Source of the DNA: Enterobacter sp. RHBSTW-00175
Lineage (GTDB): Bacteria; Pseudomonadota; Gammaproteobacteria; Enterobacterales; Enterobacteriaceae
DNA: 64,000 nucleotides
Direction: 5' to 3'
NCBI RefSeq assembly: GCF_013927005.1
Contig: NZ_CP055930.1
Location: forward strand, 3,720,001-3,784,000
In this document: in pieces, positions 18,454 through 27,596 of the stretch
Position numbering within the stretch: position 1 is the stretch's first letter
How the letters are laid out: every line of letters begins with the position of its first letter
Made by a program: the position numbers and the translations under genes
Notes under the pieces: model-generated
What the model saw: the letters and a program-made list of their open reading frames with translations, nothing else
What the model was told of the DNA's origin: nothing
Database searches by the model: none

Positions 18454-19185
18454 TTACTGCGGGAACCACTGCTCGCTGATTTTCTGATAAGTGCCGTCAG
18501 CTTTAATCGCTTTCAGGGCGCCGTTCAGTTTTTCCAGCAATGCTTTGTTATCCGGGCGAACCGCGATACCCAGACCGGTGCCGAAGTACTGTGGATCGGT
18601 CACTTTCTCGGTTGCTGTACCCAGCTGCGGGTTGGTTTTCAGCCACTCGTTCACCACGGCGGTGTCACCAAACACGCCATCAATACGGCCGTTTTTCAGG
18701 TCGATAATCGCATTCTGGTAGCTGTCATAGGCCACGGTTTTCACTTCAGGATGTTTGTCCTGAAGGTATTTCTGGTGCGTGGTGCCGTTTTCCATACCGA
18801 TGCGTTTGCCTTTCAGCTCGTCAAAGGATTTATAAGCACCTTTCTTCGCAATCACCACGGCGGAGTTCGCGTAGTACGGGTCGGTAAAGGAAACCTGCTT
18901 GCTACGCTCTGGCGTGATATCCATACCGGAGATCACCGCGTCGTATTTTTTGAATTTCAGCGACGGGATCAGGCTGTCAAAGGCGTGGTTGGTGAAAGTG
19001 CAGTCGGCCTGCATCTGTTTGCACAGCGCTTTTGCCAGGTCGATATCGAAACCGACGATCTGGTTGCTGGCATCCAGGGATTCAAAAGGTGGGTAAGTGG
19101 CCGATACGCCGAAATTGATTTTATCTGCGGCTGCTGCGCCAGCGGCGAAAGTTGCCAGTAATGCGGCCAGAACTAACTTTTTCAT
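18454..19185 (-). CDS. artJ: Arginine-binding periplasmic protein ArtJ
   Basis: Periplasmic receptor for L-arginine, 243 residues as in E. coli, feeding the ArtPQM ABC transporter. Signal peptide about residues 1-19 (KLVLAALLATFAAGAAA, cleavage near AAA-DK). The amino-acid receptor fold shows SATYPPFESLD near the N-terminus and MDITPERSKQVSF in the hinge. The ATG at 19185 is chosen because upstream in-frame codons lie in the control region. It is a separate transcription unit behind tandem ARG boxes, so repression by ArgR-arginine is expected. It is closely similar to artI, a clear paralogue. Confidence 0.95.
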   Translation of the reverse strand: MKKLVLAALLATFAAGAAAADKINFGVSATYPPFESLDASNQIVGFDIDLAKALCKQMQADCTFTNHAFDSLIPSLKFKKYDAVISGMDITPERSKQVSFTDPYYANSAVVIAKKGAYKSFDELKGKRIGMENGTTHQKYLQDKHPEVKTVAYDSYQNAIIDLKNGRIDGVFGDTAVVNEWLKTNPQLGTATEKVTDPQYFGTGLGIAVRPDNKALLEKLNGALKAIKADGTYQKISEQWFPQ

Positions 19186-19252
19186 TTTAATACTCCCGTC
19201 TGTCAATCTGTCTTATGCGCCGTGTCTGCGGCATGGACGTACAATGCCAGTG

Positions 19253-19291
19253 ATTGAATTTATATGCAATAAAAATGATTAAATATTATTT
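19253..19291 (-). promoter_or_regulatory. Tandem ARG boxes upstream of artJ
   Basis: Box 1 TGAATTTATATGCA (19255-19268) matches the ArgR core TGAATNNNNATTCA with one mismatch. Box 2 TGATTAAATATTAT (19276-19289) matches with three. Their centres are 21 bp apart, the spacing of natural ArgR operator pairs. artJ is the ArgR-repressed member of the E. coli art genes. Confidence 0.75.
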
Positions 19292-19298
19292 TATAAAT

Positions 19299-19334
19299 AA
19301 AAAAAGACGGGCAGTGTTTAGACTTGCCCGTCTT
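19299..19334 (-). terminator. Intrinsic terminator of artPIQM
   Basis: AAGACGGGCA (19304-19313) pairs with TGCCCGTCTT (19325-19334). Read on the minus strand it is followed by TTTATTTA. It ends the art operon 29 bases after the artM stop and just before the artJ operator. Confidence 0.88.
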
Positions 19335-19362
19335 CTTGATTTGTGATTATGCAAAAGATGAT

Positions 19363-20031
19363 TTAATTACGGCGTTCAAACGCCAGCGCTTTGCGCTCGA
19401 TTAAACGCATCATCAACGTCAGCAAACCATTCACCACCAGATACACCAGGCCCGCTGCGCCAAACACCATGACATCGTAAGTGCGTCCATACAGGAGCTG
19501 CCCGTGGCCCATCACTTCCATCAGCGTGATGGTGTAGGCCAGAGAGGTACTCTTGAATACCAGCACCACTTCGTTGGAATACGACGAGAGCGCACGTTTA
19601 AACGCATACGGCAGCAGGATAGCCAGCGTGTCTTTCTTGCTCATCCCCAGCGCACCGCAGGATTGCCATTGCCCTTCCGGGATCGCACGGATCGCACCGT
19701 AAAACAGCTGCGTGGTATAGGCCGCGCTGTTCAGCGAAAGTGCAATCAGGGCGCACAGCCACGGTTCGGAGAGCAGATGCCAGATAACCGGATAGTCCTG
19801 TAATGACGGGAACTGCCCTGGCCCGTAGTAAATCAGGAAGATCTGCACCAGCAGTGGCGTACCGGTAAACAGGGTGATGTAGCCGCGCACAATCCACACC
19901 AGCACTGGCGTTTTCAGCGTCAGGATGATGGTAAAAATAAGCGCCAGGATCAGAGCCACGATGATGGACGCCACCGTCAGCGTCAGGCTGGTGTGCAGCC
20001 CTTTCATCAGCTCGGGTAAATACTCAAGCAT
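19363..20031 (-). CDS. artM: Arginine ABC transporter permease ArtM
   Basis: Inner-membrane permease of 222 residues, the E. coli length; partner of ArtQ. About five transmembrane helices, with the HisM/GlnP-type EAA loop around GQWQSCGALGMSKKDTLAILL. Its start codon overlaps the artQ stop by one base, so translation is coupled. It is the last gene of artPIQM and is followed by an intrinsic terminator. Confidence 0.95.
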   Translation of the reverse strand: MLEYLPELMKGLHTSLTLTVASIIVALILALIFTIILTLKTPVLVWIVRGYITLFTGTPLLVQIFLIYYGPGQFPSLQDYPVIWHLLSEPWLCALIALSLNSAAYTTQLFYGAIRAIPEGQWQSCGALGMSKKDTLAILLPYAFKRALSSYSNEVVLVFKSTSLAYTITLMEVMGHGQLLYGRTYDVMVFGAAGLVYLVVNGLLTLMMRLIERKALAFERRN

Positions 20032-20747
20032 CAGCCTGGTCTCCGTTCAAAACGCGTTGCACGCAGGTCAATACGCTTAAGGATGTACTGACTCAGCAAC
20101 GTGATCACCAGGTAGATAGCGGCGGCCACAATGTACCAGGTAAACGGCTCCTGGGTACGGGTCGCGATACTTTTGGTTTGCAGCATCAAATCGTTCACGC
20201 TGATAAGGCTCACCAGCGCCGTATCTTTCAGCAGAACCAGCCACTGATTACCCAGCCCCGGTAGGGCATGGCGCCACATCTGCGGCATCACCAGACGGAA
20301 GAAGATGGCGGATTTCGACAACCCCAGTGCCTGGCCGGATTCCCACTGCCCCTGAGGCACCGCTTTTAGCGCGCCGCGCAGCGTCTGCGACGCATAGGCA
20401 GAGTAGAGCAGGGAGAGCGCGATCACGCCGCACAGGAACGGGCTGACGTCAAAATTCTCAATCTGCATCTGAATCGGGATCTGTACCACACCAAGATTGA
20501 TGGTGAAGCCATCTGACAGCATCAGCAGCAGCTGCGAGGAGCCGAAATAGATGAACAGGACCACCAGAATCTCGGGTAGTCCACGCAGCACGGTCACCAG
20601 CGCTGAGCCCGTCCAGGCGACGGGGAACCATTTAGCTGATTCCCACACCGCGAAGAACATCGCCAGCACCAGGCCGATAATGAGTGCGCAAACGGCAAGG
20701 CCGACGGTCATCCCGGCGGCGCTTGCTAAAGGAAAAATTTCATTCAT
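20031..20747 (-). CDS. artQ: Arginine ABC transporter permease ArtQ
   Basis: Inner-membrane permease of 238 residues as in E. coli. The EAA loop reads [18 protein letters not shown] near residue 140, parallel to that of ArtM, and five hydrophobic helices are visible. It starts six bases after the artI stop codon and overlaps artM. Confidence 0.95.
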   Translation of the reverse strand: MNEIFPLASAAGMTVGLAVCALIIGLVLAMFFAVWESAKWFPVAWTGSALVTVLRGLPEILVVLFIYFGSSQLLLMLSDGFTINLGVVQIPIQMQIENFDVSPFLCGVIALSLLYSAYASQTLRGALKAVPQGQWESGQALGLSKSAIFFRLVMPQMWRHALPGLGNQWLVLLKDTALVSLISVNDLMLQTKSIATRTQEPFTWYIVAAAIYLVITLLSQYILKRIDLRATRFERRPG

Positions 20748-20753
20748 CAGGAA

Positions 20754-21485
20754 TTACTTCTGGAACCATTTTTTGTAGATGGTTTCGTAAGTGCCGTCTT
20801 TTTTCACTTTTTCCAGAGCGGCGTTGAATTTCTGCTGCAATTCGGTGTTGCCCTGGCGAACTGCGATACCCAGGCCGGTGCCGAAGTAATCTTTATCCGT
20901 CACTTTGTCGCCCACAGAGGCCAGCTTGTCGTTCGCTTTCAGCCACTCAGTTACCACGGCGGTATCACCAAATACGCCATCGATGCGGCCATTTTGCAGA
21001 TCCAGCTTCGCGTTTTGATAGCTATCGTAAGGAACGGTGGTGATTTCCGGATGTTTATCCATGATGAATTTCTGGTGAGTTGTGCCGTTCTGCACGCCCA
21101 CTTTCTTGCCTTTCAGCTGATCAACGGAGGTGTATTTTCCTTTTTGACCAATGAACAGGGCAGAGTTGTCATAGTAAGGAGTAGAGAACAGAACCTGTTT
21201 TTCACGCTCAGGGGTGATGTCCATGCCCGCCATTACGGCATCAATACGGCGGAACTTCAGGCTTGGGATCAGGCTGTCGAACGCCTGGTTGCTGAAGGTG
21301 CAGGTTGCATCGATCTCTTTACACAGGGCGTTAGCCAGATCGACATCGAAGCCAACAATTTTGTTGTTCGCATCGATGGATTCAAACGGAGGATAAGACG
21401 CTTCAGTGGCGAAACGAATAGTCTGGGCTGCGGTAGCGGAAAGGCTGACGCTCGCAAGCAGCGCTGCAATCAATACTTTTTTCAT
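20754..21485 (-). CDS. artI: Arginine/basic amino acid periplasmic binding protein ArtI
   Basis: Second periplasmic receptor of the Art system, 243 residues. Signal peptide about residues 1-19 (KVLIAALLASVSLSATA, cleavage before QTIRF). Shares SYPPFESID, MDITPERE and FGDTAVV blocks with ArtJ. The frame is open to 21638, but that extension is antisense-free coding inside artP; ATG 21485 gives the expected signal peptide and length. It lies 19 bases downstream of artP in the operon, whereas artJ is separately regulated. Confidence 0.95.
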   Translation of the reverse strand: MKKVLIAALLASVSLSATAAQTIRFATEASYPPFESIDANNKIVGFDVDLANALCKEIDATCTFSNQAFDSLIPSLKFRRIDAVMAGMDITPEREKQVLFSTPYYDNSALFIGQKGKYTSVDQLKGKKVGVQNGTTHQKFIMDKHPEITTVPYDSYQNAKLDLQNGRIDGVFGDTAVVTEWLKANDKLASVGDKVTDKDYFGTGLGIAVRQGNTELQQKFNAALEKVKKDGTYETIYKKWFQK

Positions 21486-21504
21486 TATCATTTTCCCTAA
21501 CACA

Positions 21505-22233
21505 TCAGTGAGATAAGTAATTTTTAAAGGCATCGGTTTGTGGATTTGTGAAGCAGCTCGCATCGCCTTGCTCGACGATAAATCCGTTTTCCATGTAGAC
21601 CACGCGGCTGGCGGTTTTGCGCGCCACTTCCACTTCATGGGTTACGATAACCTGCGTAATGTTGGTTTCCGCCAGTTCACGGATGATGCTCACGATCTGG
21701 GCGGTGATTTCCGGGTCGAGTGCCGCGGTCGGCTCATCAAACAGCAGCACGGCCGGTTCCATCATCAGTGCGCGGGCAATGGCCACACGCTGCTGCTGAC
21801 CACCGGAAAGGTGCAGCGGATAACGATCGCTGTAAGGCTTAAGACGCAGACGTTCCAGCAGTTTTTCGGCACGAGCCATCGCCTGTTCTTTGCTTAAACC
21901 GAGCACGCGACAAGGCGCTTCAATCAGGTTTTGCAGTACGGTCAGGTGCGGCCAAAGATTGTATTGCTGAAACACCATTCCCACGTTCTGACGCAGTTCG
22001 CGAATGGCTTTATCAGACGGCGTTTTCGCGAAATCAAAGTGGTTACCGGCAATCGCCAGCGTACCTGAACGAGGCATTTCAAGCAGATTGAGGACACGCA
22101 GAAGGGAGCTTTTGCCTGCGCCGCTTGGGCCGAGCAAAACCAGCGTTTCGCCCTCTGGGCAGTTCAGCGTGATGTCGAACAGCGCCTGGTGTGCGCCGTA
22201 GAAGCAGTTAATGCCGTTTAGTTTAATACTCAT
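21505..22233 (-). CDS. artP: Arginine ABC transporter ATPase ArtP
   Basis: Cytosolic ATPase of the arginine importer, 242 residues as in E. coli. Walker [11 protein letters not shown]-loop [14 protein letters not shown], signature [15 protein letters not shown] and Walker [14 protein letters not shown] are all intact. First gene of artPIQM. Upstream, around 22305-22320, TATGCAATATTTATGC is a weak ARG-box-like sequence, too degenerate to assign. Confidence 0.95.
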   Translation of the reverse strand: MSIKLNGINCFYGAHQALFDITLNCPEGETLVLLGPSGAGKSSLLRVLNLLEMPRSGTLAIAGNHFDFAKTPSDKAIRELRQNVGMVFQQYNLWPHLTVLQNLIEAPCRVLGLSKEQAMARAEKLLERLRLKPYSDRYPLHLSGGQQQRVAIARALMMEPAVLLFDEPTAALDPEITAQIVSIIRELAETNITQVIVTHEVEVARKTASRVVYMENGFIVEQGDASCFTNPQTDAFKNYLSH

Positions 22234-22459
22234 CGGGGCAGTCTTTACTCATCCAGGCAATCTATAGCAATTGAGGCCGCAGATAGTACCGTTGACAGAA
22301 TAGTTATGCAATATTTATGCGTTAAAAGTTAAATATAACCCGTAATACCTTCTAAACATAGCACAAAATAGCGAAGGGCAATGGCGGCGAGTATAAATGT
22401 CGGCATTCCGCATGAAATGCCGTACATTTTACGGGGTTAACAATTTTATAACGGATGGT

Positions 22460-22978
22460 TTAGCGGTTCTCAATCGACTGGCGCAGCGTGCCTGCCGGGG
22501 CATGAACACTGCCGCCCACGTAGCGTACGTCGTCGATAGCCCAGCACTGTCCTTCGCGGATCATCAGCACTTCATCCTGCCAGGATTGGGTTCCCTGGGT
22601 GAGCTTCACGCGCAGAGGAATGTTTCGCGCATCGGTATTAGGAATGGTGGATGCGCTGGCGACTTCGGCGCTGTCAGGGAGCGTTGTGCGGCTGGAGAAG
22701 GGATCGTCTTTCAGCAACGTATTATGCTGCGGATCGCGACTTGCATCATTCAGCAGTTTCGCCAGACCATCGCTCAGATACGGGCGCAGCGCGGTAATGT
22801 CATTATTGCGGTGCTGAATACGATAATCATAGAACTGCTGTGCCACAGTATCCGGACCACCGTCTATGCAGGGGCCGCTGCGCGTTCCGATATCCTTAAA
22901 AGCCGGTGTAACCGTCGTGGTGCAGGCGCTGAGCACCAGCGCGCATGGCACTAAAAGCGTTAAAGCAGAGTAGCGCAT
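22460..22978 (-). CDS. ybjP: Lipoprotein YbjP
   Basis: 172-residue predicted lipoprotein of unknown function. The signal peptide ends in the lipobox LVLSAC, giving lipidated Cys18; residues after Cys are TTTV rather than Asp, which favours the outer membrane. The mature part is a DUF3828-like domain with conserved GPCIDGGPDTVAQQFYDY and CWAIDDVRYVGG. Its position between artP and ybjQ is as in E. coli. It is divergent from ybjQ. Confidence 0.9.
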   Translation of the reverse strand: MRYSALTLLVPCALVLSACTTTVTPAFKDIGTRSGPCIDGGPDTVAQQFYDYRIQHRNNDITALRPYLSDGLAKLLNDASRDPQHNTLLKDDPFSSRTTLPDSAEVASASTIPNTDARNIPLRVKLTQGTQSWQDEVLMIREGQCWAIDDVRYVGGSVHAPAGTLRQSIENR

Positions 22979-23085
22979 GTTGATTTCCTTATTTATTAAC
23001 TATCCTTTCAATCATAGCGTAACGAACCGATAATGCTGGCTGAGTTGCACCCTAAGGCATTGAACGCTAAAGAAGGAGAGAAACG

Positions 23086-23409
23086 ATGCAGTTTTCAACA
23101 ACGCCAACCCTGGAAGGGCAGCCGATTATCGAGTATTGCGGTGTGGTAACGGGCGAAGCCATTCTGGGCGCGAATATCTTCCGCGACTTTTTTGCCGGTA
23201 TCCGCGACATCGTCGGCGGGCGCTCTGGCGCATATGAAAAAGAGCTGCGTAAAGCGCGCGAAATTGCGTTCAAAGAGCTGGGCGAGCAGGCCAAAGCGCT
23301 GGGCGCTGATGCGGTTGTCGGGATTGATATCGACTACGAAACGGTAGGCAAAGATGCCAGTATGCTGATGGTGAGCGTCAGCGGCACGGCGGTGAAAACC
23401 CGCCGATGA
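23086..23409 (+). CDS. ybjQ: YbjQ, UPF0145 family
   Basis: 107-residue cytosolic protein of the YbjQ/UPF0145 family, which forms pentameric beta-rich assemblies of unknown function. Family signatures visible are [17 protein letters not shown], the helix [18 protein letters not shown] and [13 protein letters not shown]. The start at 23086 has GAAGGAGAG upstream. It overlaps amiD by four bases and is likely co-transcribed with it, as in E. coli. Confidence 0.92.
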   Translation: MQFSTTPTLEGQPIIEYCGVVTGEAILGANIFRDFFAGIRDIVGGRSGAYEKELRKAREIAFKELGEQAKALGADAVVGIDIDYETVGKDASMLMVSVSGTAVKTRR

Positions 23410-24236
23410 AGCGTTTGCTCTCCACGCTCCTGCTGGCGCTGTTGCTGGCAGGGTGTGCCACTGAAAAAGGCATTGTCGATAAAGGCGCATATGAGCTGGA
23501 TACCCGCCACCAGGCGCAGGCCGCGTATCCGCGTATTAAGGTGTTGGTTATTCACTACACCGCCGATGATTTTGACAGCTCGCTGGCAACACTGACGGAT
23601 AAAAACGTCAGCTCACATTATTTGATCCCCGCACATCCTCCCGCACCTGACGGTAAACCGCGCATCTGGCAACTGGTGCCGGAGAGTGAGCTTGCCTGGC
23701 ACGCGGGTATTAGCTTCTGGCGTGGCACGAACCGTATAAATGATACCTCTGTGGGGATTGAGCTGGAAAACCGCGGCTGGCAGAAAACGGGCGGAAATAA
23801 AACGTTCACGCCGTTTGAACCGGCGCAAATTGCCGCGCTTATCCCGCTTGTGAAAGACATTATTGCCCGTTACCACATCAAACCGGAAAACGTGGTCGCG
23901 CATTCCGATATTGCCCCACAGCGCAAAGACGACCCAGGCCCGCTGTTCCCGTGGCGTGAGCTTGCGCAGCAGGGTATTGGCGCATGGCCCGATCCGGCGC
24001 GCGTCGCGTTCTATATCAATGGACGGCCACCTTCTCAGCCAGTGGAAACTACCGCGTTGCTGGATTTACTCGCGCGTTACGGTTATGAGGTCCCGGAAAA
24101 TAGTACCGAGGCTCAGCAAAAACGGGTGATTACGGTATTTCAGATGCATTTCCGCCCACAACGCTGGGATGGTGTAGCTGATATAGAAACAATGGCTATT
24201 GCCGAAGCGCTTTTAGAGAAATACGGGCAGGGGTGA
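23406..24236 (+). CDS. amiD: N-acetylmuramoyl-L-alanine amidase AmiD (outer-membrane lipoprotein)
   Basis: Zinc amidase that cleaves the lactyl bond between MurNAc and the stem peptide, acting also on anhydro-muropeptides from the outer-membrane side. 276 residues, equal to E. coli. Lipobox LLLAGC (Cys17). The amidase_2 domain has zinc ligands in VIHYTADD and [14 protein letters not shown]; a C-terminal peptidoglycan-binding domain covers about residues 200-270 ([23 protein letters not shown]). It is the last backbone gene before the type II secretion island. In E. coli the next gene is ybjS. Confidence 0.95.
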   Translation: MKRLLSTLLLALLLAGCATEKGIVDKGAYELDTRHQAQAAYPRIKVLVIHYTADDFDSSLATLTDKNVSSHYLIPAHPPAPDGKPRIWQLVPESELAWHAGISFWRGTNRINDTSVGIELENRGWQKTGGNKTFTPFEPAQIAALIPLVKDIIARYHIKPENVVAHSDIAPQRKDDPGPLFPWRELAQQGIGAWPDPARVAFYINGRPPSQPVETTALLDLLARYGYEVPENSTEAQQKRVITVFQMHFRPQRWDGVADIETMAIAEALLEKYGQG

Positions 24237-24252
24237 TCCTTCGGTATCACCC
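24231..24252 (+). terminator. Hairpin at the amiD stop codon
   Basis: GGGTGATCC and GGTATCACCC pair with one bulged base around a short loop, overlapping the TGA of amiD. There is no long T-run, so termination is plausible but unproven. It marks the left edge of the accessory island. Confidence 0.5.
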
Positions 24253-24279
24253 GAATTCTTACACTTTTCCATCACTTGC

Positions 24280-24307
24280 TTGAGATTAATCTTAAGTTCA
24301 ATCTCAA
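24280..24307. promoter_or_regulatory. Inverted repeat upstream of the iprA-like gene
   Basis: TTGAGATT (24280-24287) and AATCTCAA (24300-24307) are perfect 8-bp arms separated by 12 bases, in the very AT-rich 274-bp gap between amiD and the Crp-fold regulator gene. It could be an operator, perhaps for that regulator. Nothing else in the gap was assignable. Confidence 0.35.
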
Positions 24308-24510
24308 TTAATTTATAGTTAATTGACTTAAAATTACCCGAGTTTAATATAGACACATAGCTTGCTAAGCATCTTCAGGGATTACGTTAATACTTATTGT
24401 CTATTTTCAGTAACTGATCCTGGTTTTGATTCAATAATACGCCGGGTAATTTAATTCACTGGCATGTGTATTCTATATTAATAATTTAATCATCTTAAAC
24501 GGGTATAACA

Positions 24511-25134
24511 ATGTTAAGCATTTACGGTAAAAAACTGCGTCCACACGATGAAATGGAAACCATTATTTCTGCAACGTCATCGTATGAAGAAAAAACGTTA
24601 AAGAAATGGCAGAAAATCTCGACGGTAGATTCTGAGTATATTCATGTTATCGTCAGCGGTGAAGTTGAGTTCCGCCGTGCATCTGACGAGCTGTGCATGT
24701 TTACATTACAAGGGCAGTGCATTTTTGGTCTGTCAGCTATTTTTTATAACTCCTCTCATATGTACGGCCTGGTGCGAGCAAACACGGTAGTGCGCTCTAT
24801 CAAAAAAGACGATTTTGCACGCCTGATGACAGAGAAAAACCTGTGGCCTGAGCTTACCAAAGTGCTCTCATGGTATATCTGCCTGCTGAGCAAGCGCGAT
24901 GACGTGCTGGTTGCCCGCAGTGCCTATTCCGTTGTCCGCGAATTTTTACTTGAGATCAATGAACTGATTGTAAATCATCAACGTGATATCAACGTTTATG
25001 ATTACATTCAGGAATACACCAACCTGGCGCGGAGTACCATTATTAAAATCCTCTCAGACCTGAAAAAAGGACAATATATTGTTGTCGAGAAAGGTCGCCT
25101 GATTAATATGACATCATTGCCAGAAAAATATTGA
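24511..25134 (+). CDS. Crp-fold/winged-helix transcriptional regulator of the IprA (YaiV) type
   Basis: 207 residues. The N-terminal half (about 30-120) resembles a cyclic-nucleotide-binding beta-roll (YIHVIVSGEVEFRR, GQCIFGLSAIF) without clear cNMP-binding residues. The C-terminal part (about 140-200) is a winged helix of the HTH_46 kind: VREFLLEINEL, YIQEYTNLARSTIIKILSDLKKGQYI. Length and layout equal E. coli IprA/YaiV, which affects peroxide resistance, but the context is different. It opens the chitinase/secretion island, and its stop codon directly abuts the stop of the convergent gspB-like gene. It is the best candidate for a local regulator of the island; that is inference. Confidence 0.82.
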   Translation: MLSIYGKKLRPHDEMETIISATSSYEEKTLKKWQKISTVDSEYIHVIVSGEVEFRRASDELCMFTLQGQCIFGLSAIFYNSSHMYGLVRANTVVRSIKKDDFARLMTEKNLWPELTKVLSWYICLLSKRDDVLVARSAYSVVREFLLEINELIVNHQRDINVYDYIQEYTNLARSTIIKILSDLKKGQYIVVEKGRLINMTSLPEKY

Positions 25135-25761
25135 TTATTCCAGCCGATCTCCTTTCTTAACTAAAGGAGACTGTTTTATCTCTTTATTAATGCTGTGTTT
25201 TTGTGAAATATCCTGCGTTTCGTCAACGGGCGGCGCGGGAATTTTCCCCTGCGAGTAATCCTGCTGTTGTTCCTGCAATGCCTGCTTAAATAATTCTTTT
25301 AATGATGCATCGTTATTATCCGCACTGTCGGAGGCAATATCATGCGCTTCTGTTCCTGGCAAGGTATCCCGTGAAGTGTCATGAGCAACATTGCCATCCG
25401 GTGCTTGTTGCCAGTCGGCATCATCGCTATTGAGCGGCAGATCCTGCATTGCCGGCAGATGCGCACTTTCATGCTGAGGTGCCGGTTTCGGTTGCGGGAA
25501 CGGTTTGCTTACATACACATAATGCATATCTGAAAGTTGGGTTTCCGGCTTTGCGATGCTCACTTTTACCGGCTCAGGTGCCGGGTGTCGCAGGTTCCAG
25601 TAAGTGTGGGCATAAAGCCCGGTTATCAGCATGGCGCACAAACCCACTATCCATAACAGGAATAGGCCAGCGATCTTTTTAACGTCGGGAAAACGATACG
25701 AAAACCAGACGGCTTCCCCGGTGGTGTAACTGCGCTGGGCCGCAAGACATATCGTGGACAT
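25135..25761 (-). CDS. gspB: GspB-like type II secretion assembly protein, C-terminal domain missing
   Basis: 208 residues: a cytosolic N-terminus, one transmembrane helix (about 30-52, IAGLFLLWIVGLCAMLITGL), then a long periplasmic Pro/Asp/Gln-rich region. GspB/ExeB proteins normally end in a globular domain that works with GspA to insert the secretin through peptidoglycan. That domain is not recognisable here; the chain ends in a charged tail (SPLVKKGDRLE). The family call rests mainly on the position directly behind gspA (one-base overlap) and on the topology. The gene stops 0 bases from the convergent regulator gene, so a truncation at this boundary is possible. Confidence 0.6.
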   Translation of the reverse strand: MSTICLAAQRSYTTGEAVWFSYRFPDVKKIAGLFLLWIVGLCAMLITGLYAHTYWNLRHPAPEPVKVSIAKPETQLSDMHYVYVSKPFPQPKPAPQHESAHLPAMQDLPLNSDDADWQQAPDGNVAHDTSRDTLPGTEAHDIASDSADNNDASLKELFKQALQEQQQDYSQGKIPAPPVDETQDISQKHSINKEIKQSPLVKKGDRLE

Positions 25762-27338
25762 TATGATTGTTTCTCCTGCGTTTTCGCCCCGGCGGCTGGC
25801 TGAGATGCCTGAATAAGTACGCTGGGGGTCGTGTTGGTCACACGCATCAGTTGCATCAGCGTGTCTTCACCTGGAATACCATCTACGTGCAGGTTCATTT
25901 GTTGCTGGAAAATACGGGTGCGTTGCATTAGTTCTGCCGTCCAGCTTTGGGCTTGTGTTTCCGGGCGGGAAAGCGCCTGGCTCAGCTGGCTGTCGAGCCA
26001 CGCAATATCTTTATTGCTGCTGGCTGCGCTGATCTCATCTTTACCTGCGGGCGTCAGACGGTGCAGCTGGGTGTAATTCCCGGTGGCATGTTGGTTGAAC
26101 CAGCTGCGGCTCACCTGCCAGGTGCGGTTATTCATTAACAGATCCATGGAGTCATTCCCGGCGCGGGCAACAACGGCATAGTTAAGATGATTGCCGGTTT
26201 TCAGTTCACTCACCCACGGGTAACCCTCCTGTGCCAGCTCTGCCACCGGGGCACTGCCTTGTTTGCACATCAGGTTCACCTTCGCGGCGTTCTGGCACAG
26301 CGCATCCTCTGCCGAGGCATCGTAACCCCACATGAGATACAGCTGATGCATTGCATCCGGCTGGTTAACCATTTCGCCATCAATTGCAGGAGCCACCGGC
26401 ATTTTTACCTGCGGTTTTTGTTGTTTCCAGCTTGCCGGAACGGGCAGCTGAACAGGCAGTTTTGCGCTAAGGGTGGATGTCAGATACCAGCCGCAGGCGG
26501 CGAAGAGTACAGAGGCAAACAATCCAACGGTGGCCAGCTGTTTACGGTGGCTCACTGGCGGAAGGGCTTCGCCTGCCGCGAGGCGTAAATGGCGCGGCCC
26601 AACCATCGGAGCGCGTTCTGTCCATGCGGCCAGCATCGACAGATGGGCAAGTTCATTCAGTTTACTGATGTTGCCTTTGGTCAACGCGTGAAATTTACGC
26701 ACGCGGGCAGGAGCCAAAGGGGATGTTTCAGCGCCATGCTCTTCACACTGAGCCTGCACATAACTGAGAAATTCGCGGCAGGTCAGCGCCCGGAGAGCGT
26801 GGTGCGTATGCACATATTCCCGAAGACCGGACTGCGCCAGCAGGTGAGCTTCCTGTTCGGCTGCGCCCATCAGTACCACTGACAACGAAATCTCGCGCTC
26901 CTGAGCACGGGTCAACAACATAGCGAGCAGATCATGACAGCTCTCTTTCATTGCTTCGATATGCGAAATCACCAGCACCTGATGCGTTGCTCTGCGCGAG
27001 GATGACGCCTGCTGCCAGTGGCCCAGTACCATATCAATCGCCTGAATACGGGACGCACTCTCTTTGGTGCCAGGGTTGAGTTTATACAGCAGGCTGCTGG
27101 CGCTCAGTTTCGGGAAGGCATTAATTGCCAGGACTGTCTGGTCGCCTTTCTTTAAGGCATCACCAAACTGACGGGTCAGTTGAGCATCGTTGCAAAAGAG
27201 TCCAGTTACCCCCACCTGCCGGGTTTTTTCTTTCAACAGGTTAAATACATCCTGGTGATAGGGAACGAAAAAGTCGCCTGACAGGCGAGTGACTTTTCTG
27301 AATGGCGGAGTGTGAAAGTTGAAATGACTCTGATACAT
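25761..27338 (-). CDS. gspA: GspA (ExeA-like) secretin assembly protein with degenerate ATPase motifs
   Basis: 525 residues. The N-terminus MYQSHFNFHTPPF is typical of ExeA/GspA AAA proteins, followed by an ATPase-like domain (about 1-265), a transmembrane helix (about 272-292), a periplasmic part and a C-terminal peptidoglycan-binding domain (IFQQQMNLHVDGIPGEDT, about 485-515). The Walker A loop (GxxGxGKT in ExeA) is replaced by LFCNDAQLTRQFG, and Walker B (IDEAQ) by VISHIEAM, so ATP hydrolysis is unlikely. The peptidoglycan-binding part seems sound. It is translationally coupled with the gspB-like gene and divergent from gspC across a 258-bp promoter region. Confidence 0.8.
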   Translation of the reverse strand: MYQSHFNFHTPPFRKVTRLSGDFFVPYHQDVFNLLKEKTRQVGVTGLFCNDAQLTRQFGDALKKGDQTVLAINAFPKLSASSLLYKLNPGTKESASRIQAIDMVLGHWQQASSSRRATHQVLVISHIEAMKESCHDLLAMLLTRAQEREISLSVVLMGAAEQEAHLLAQSGLREYVHTHHALRALTCREFLSYVQAQCEEHGAETSPLAPARVRKFHALTKGNISKLNELAHLSMLAAWTERAPMVGPRHLRLAAGEALPPVSHRKQLATVGLFASVLFAACGWYLTSTLSAKLPVQLPVPASWKQQKPQVKMPVAPAIDGEMVNQPDAMHQLYLMWGYDASAEDALCQNAAKVNLMCKQGSAPVAELAQEGYPWVSELKTGNHLNYAVVARAGNDSMDLLMNNRTWQVSRSWFNQHATGNYTQLHRLTPAGKDEISAASSNKDIAWLDSQLSQALSRPETQAQSWTAELMQRTRIFQQQMNLHVDGIPGEDTLMQLMRVTNTTPSVLIQASQPAAGAKTQEKQS

Positions 27339-27596
27339 AACGTCTTACCGGCTCTTTATATGAATAGCAATGGTGCGAAAAGTAAGGTAAGCCGGGGTTC
27401 CGGTCAATTTACAAACAGGGTAAAAATAACCTCCTGATACGCCTTAACATCTGGTTTTTTAACGGTCAATATTTTTCTGTATGAAAGTTAATGGCAATGC
27501 CAGTAGTCGATAACGAACCGCCTGACTATTATTTGCATCACATATTGGCGCAGCACGCTGCTGCTTATTTTCGCTTTGCTAAAGGCCAGATGAATA

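Noticed and set aside
22305..22320. Possible ARG box before artP (TATGCAATATTTATGC)
   Set aside because: At least four mismatches to the core and no clear partner 21 bp away.
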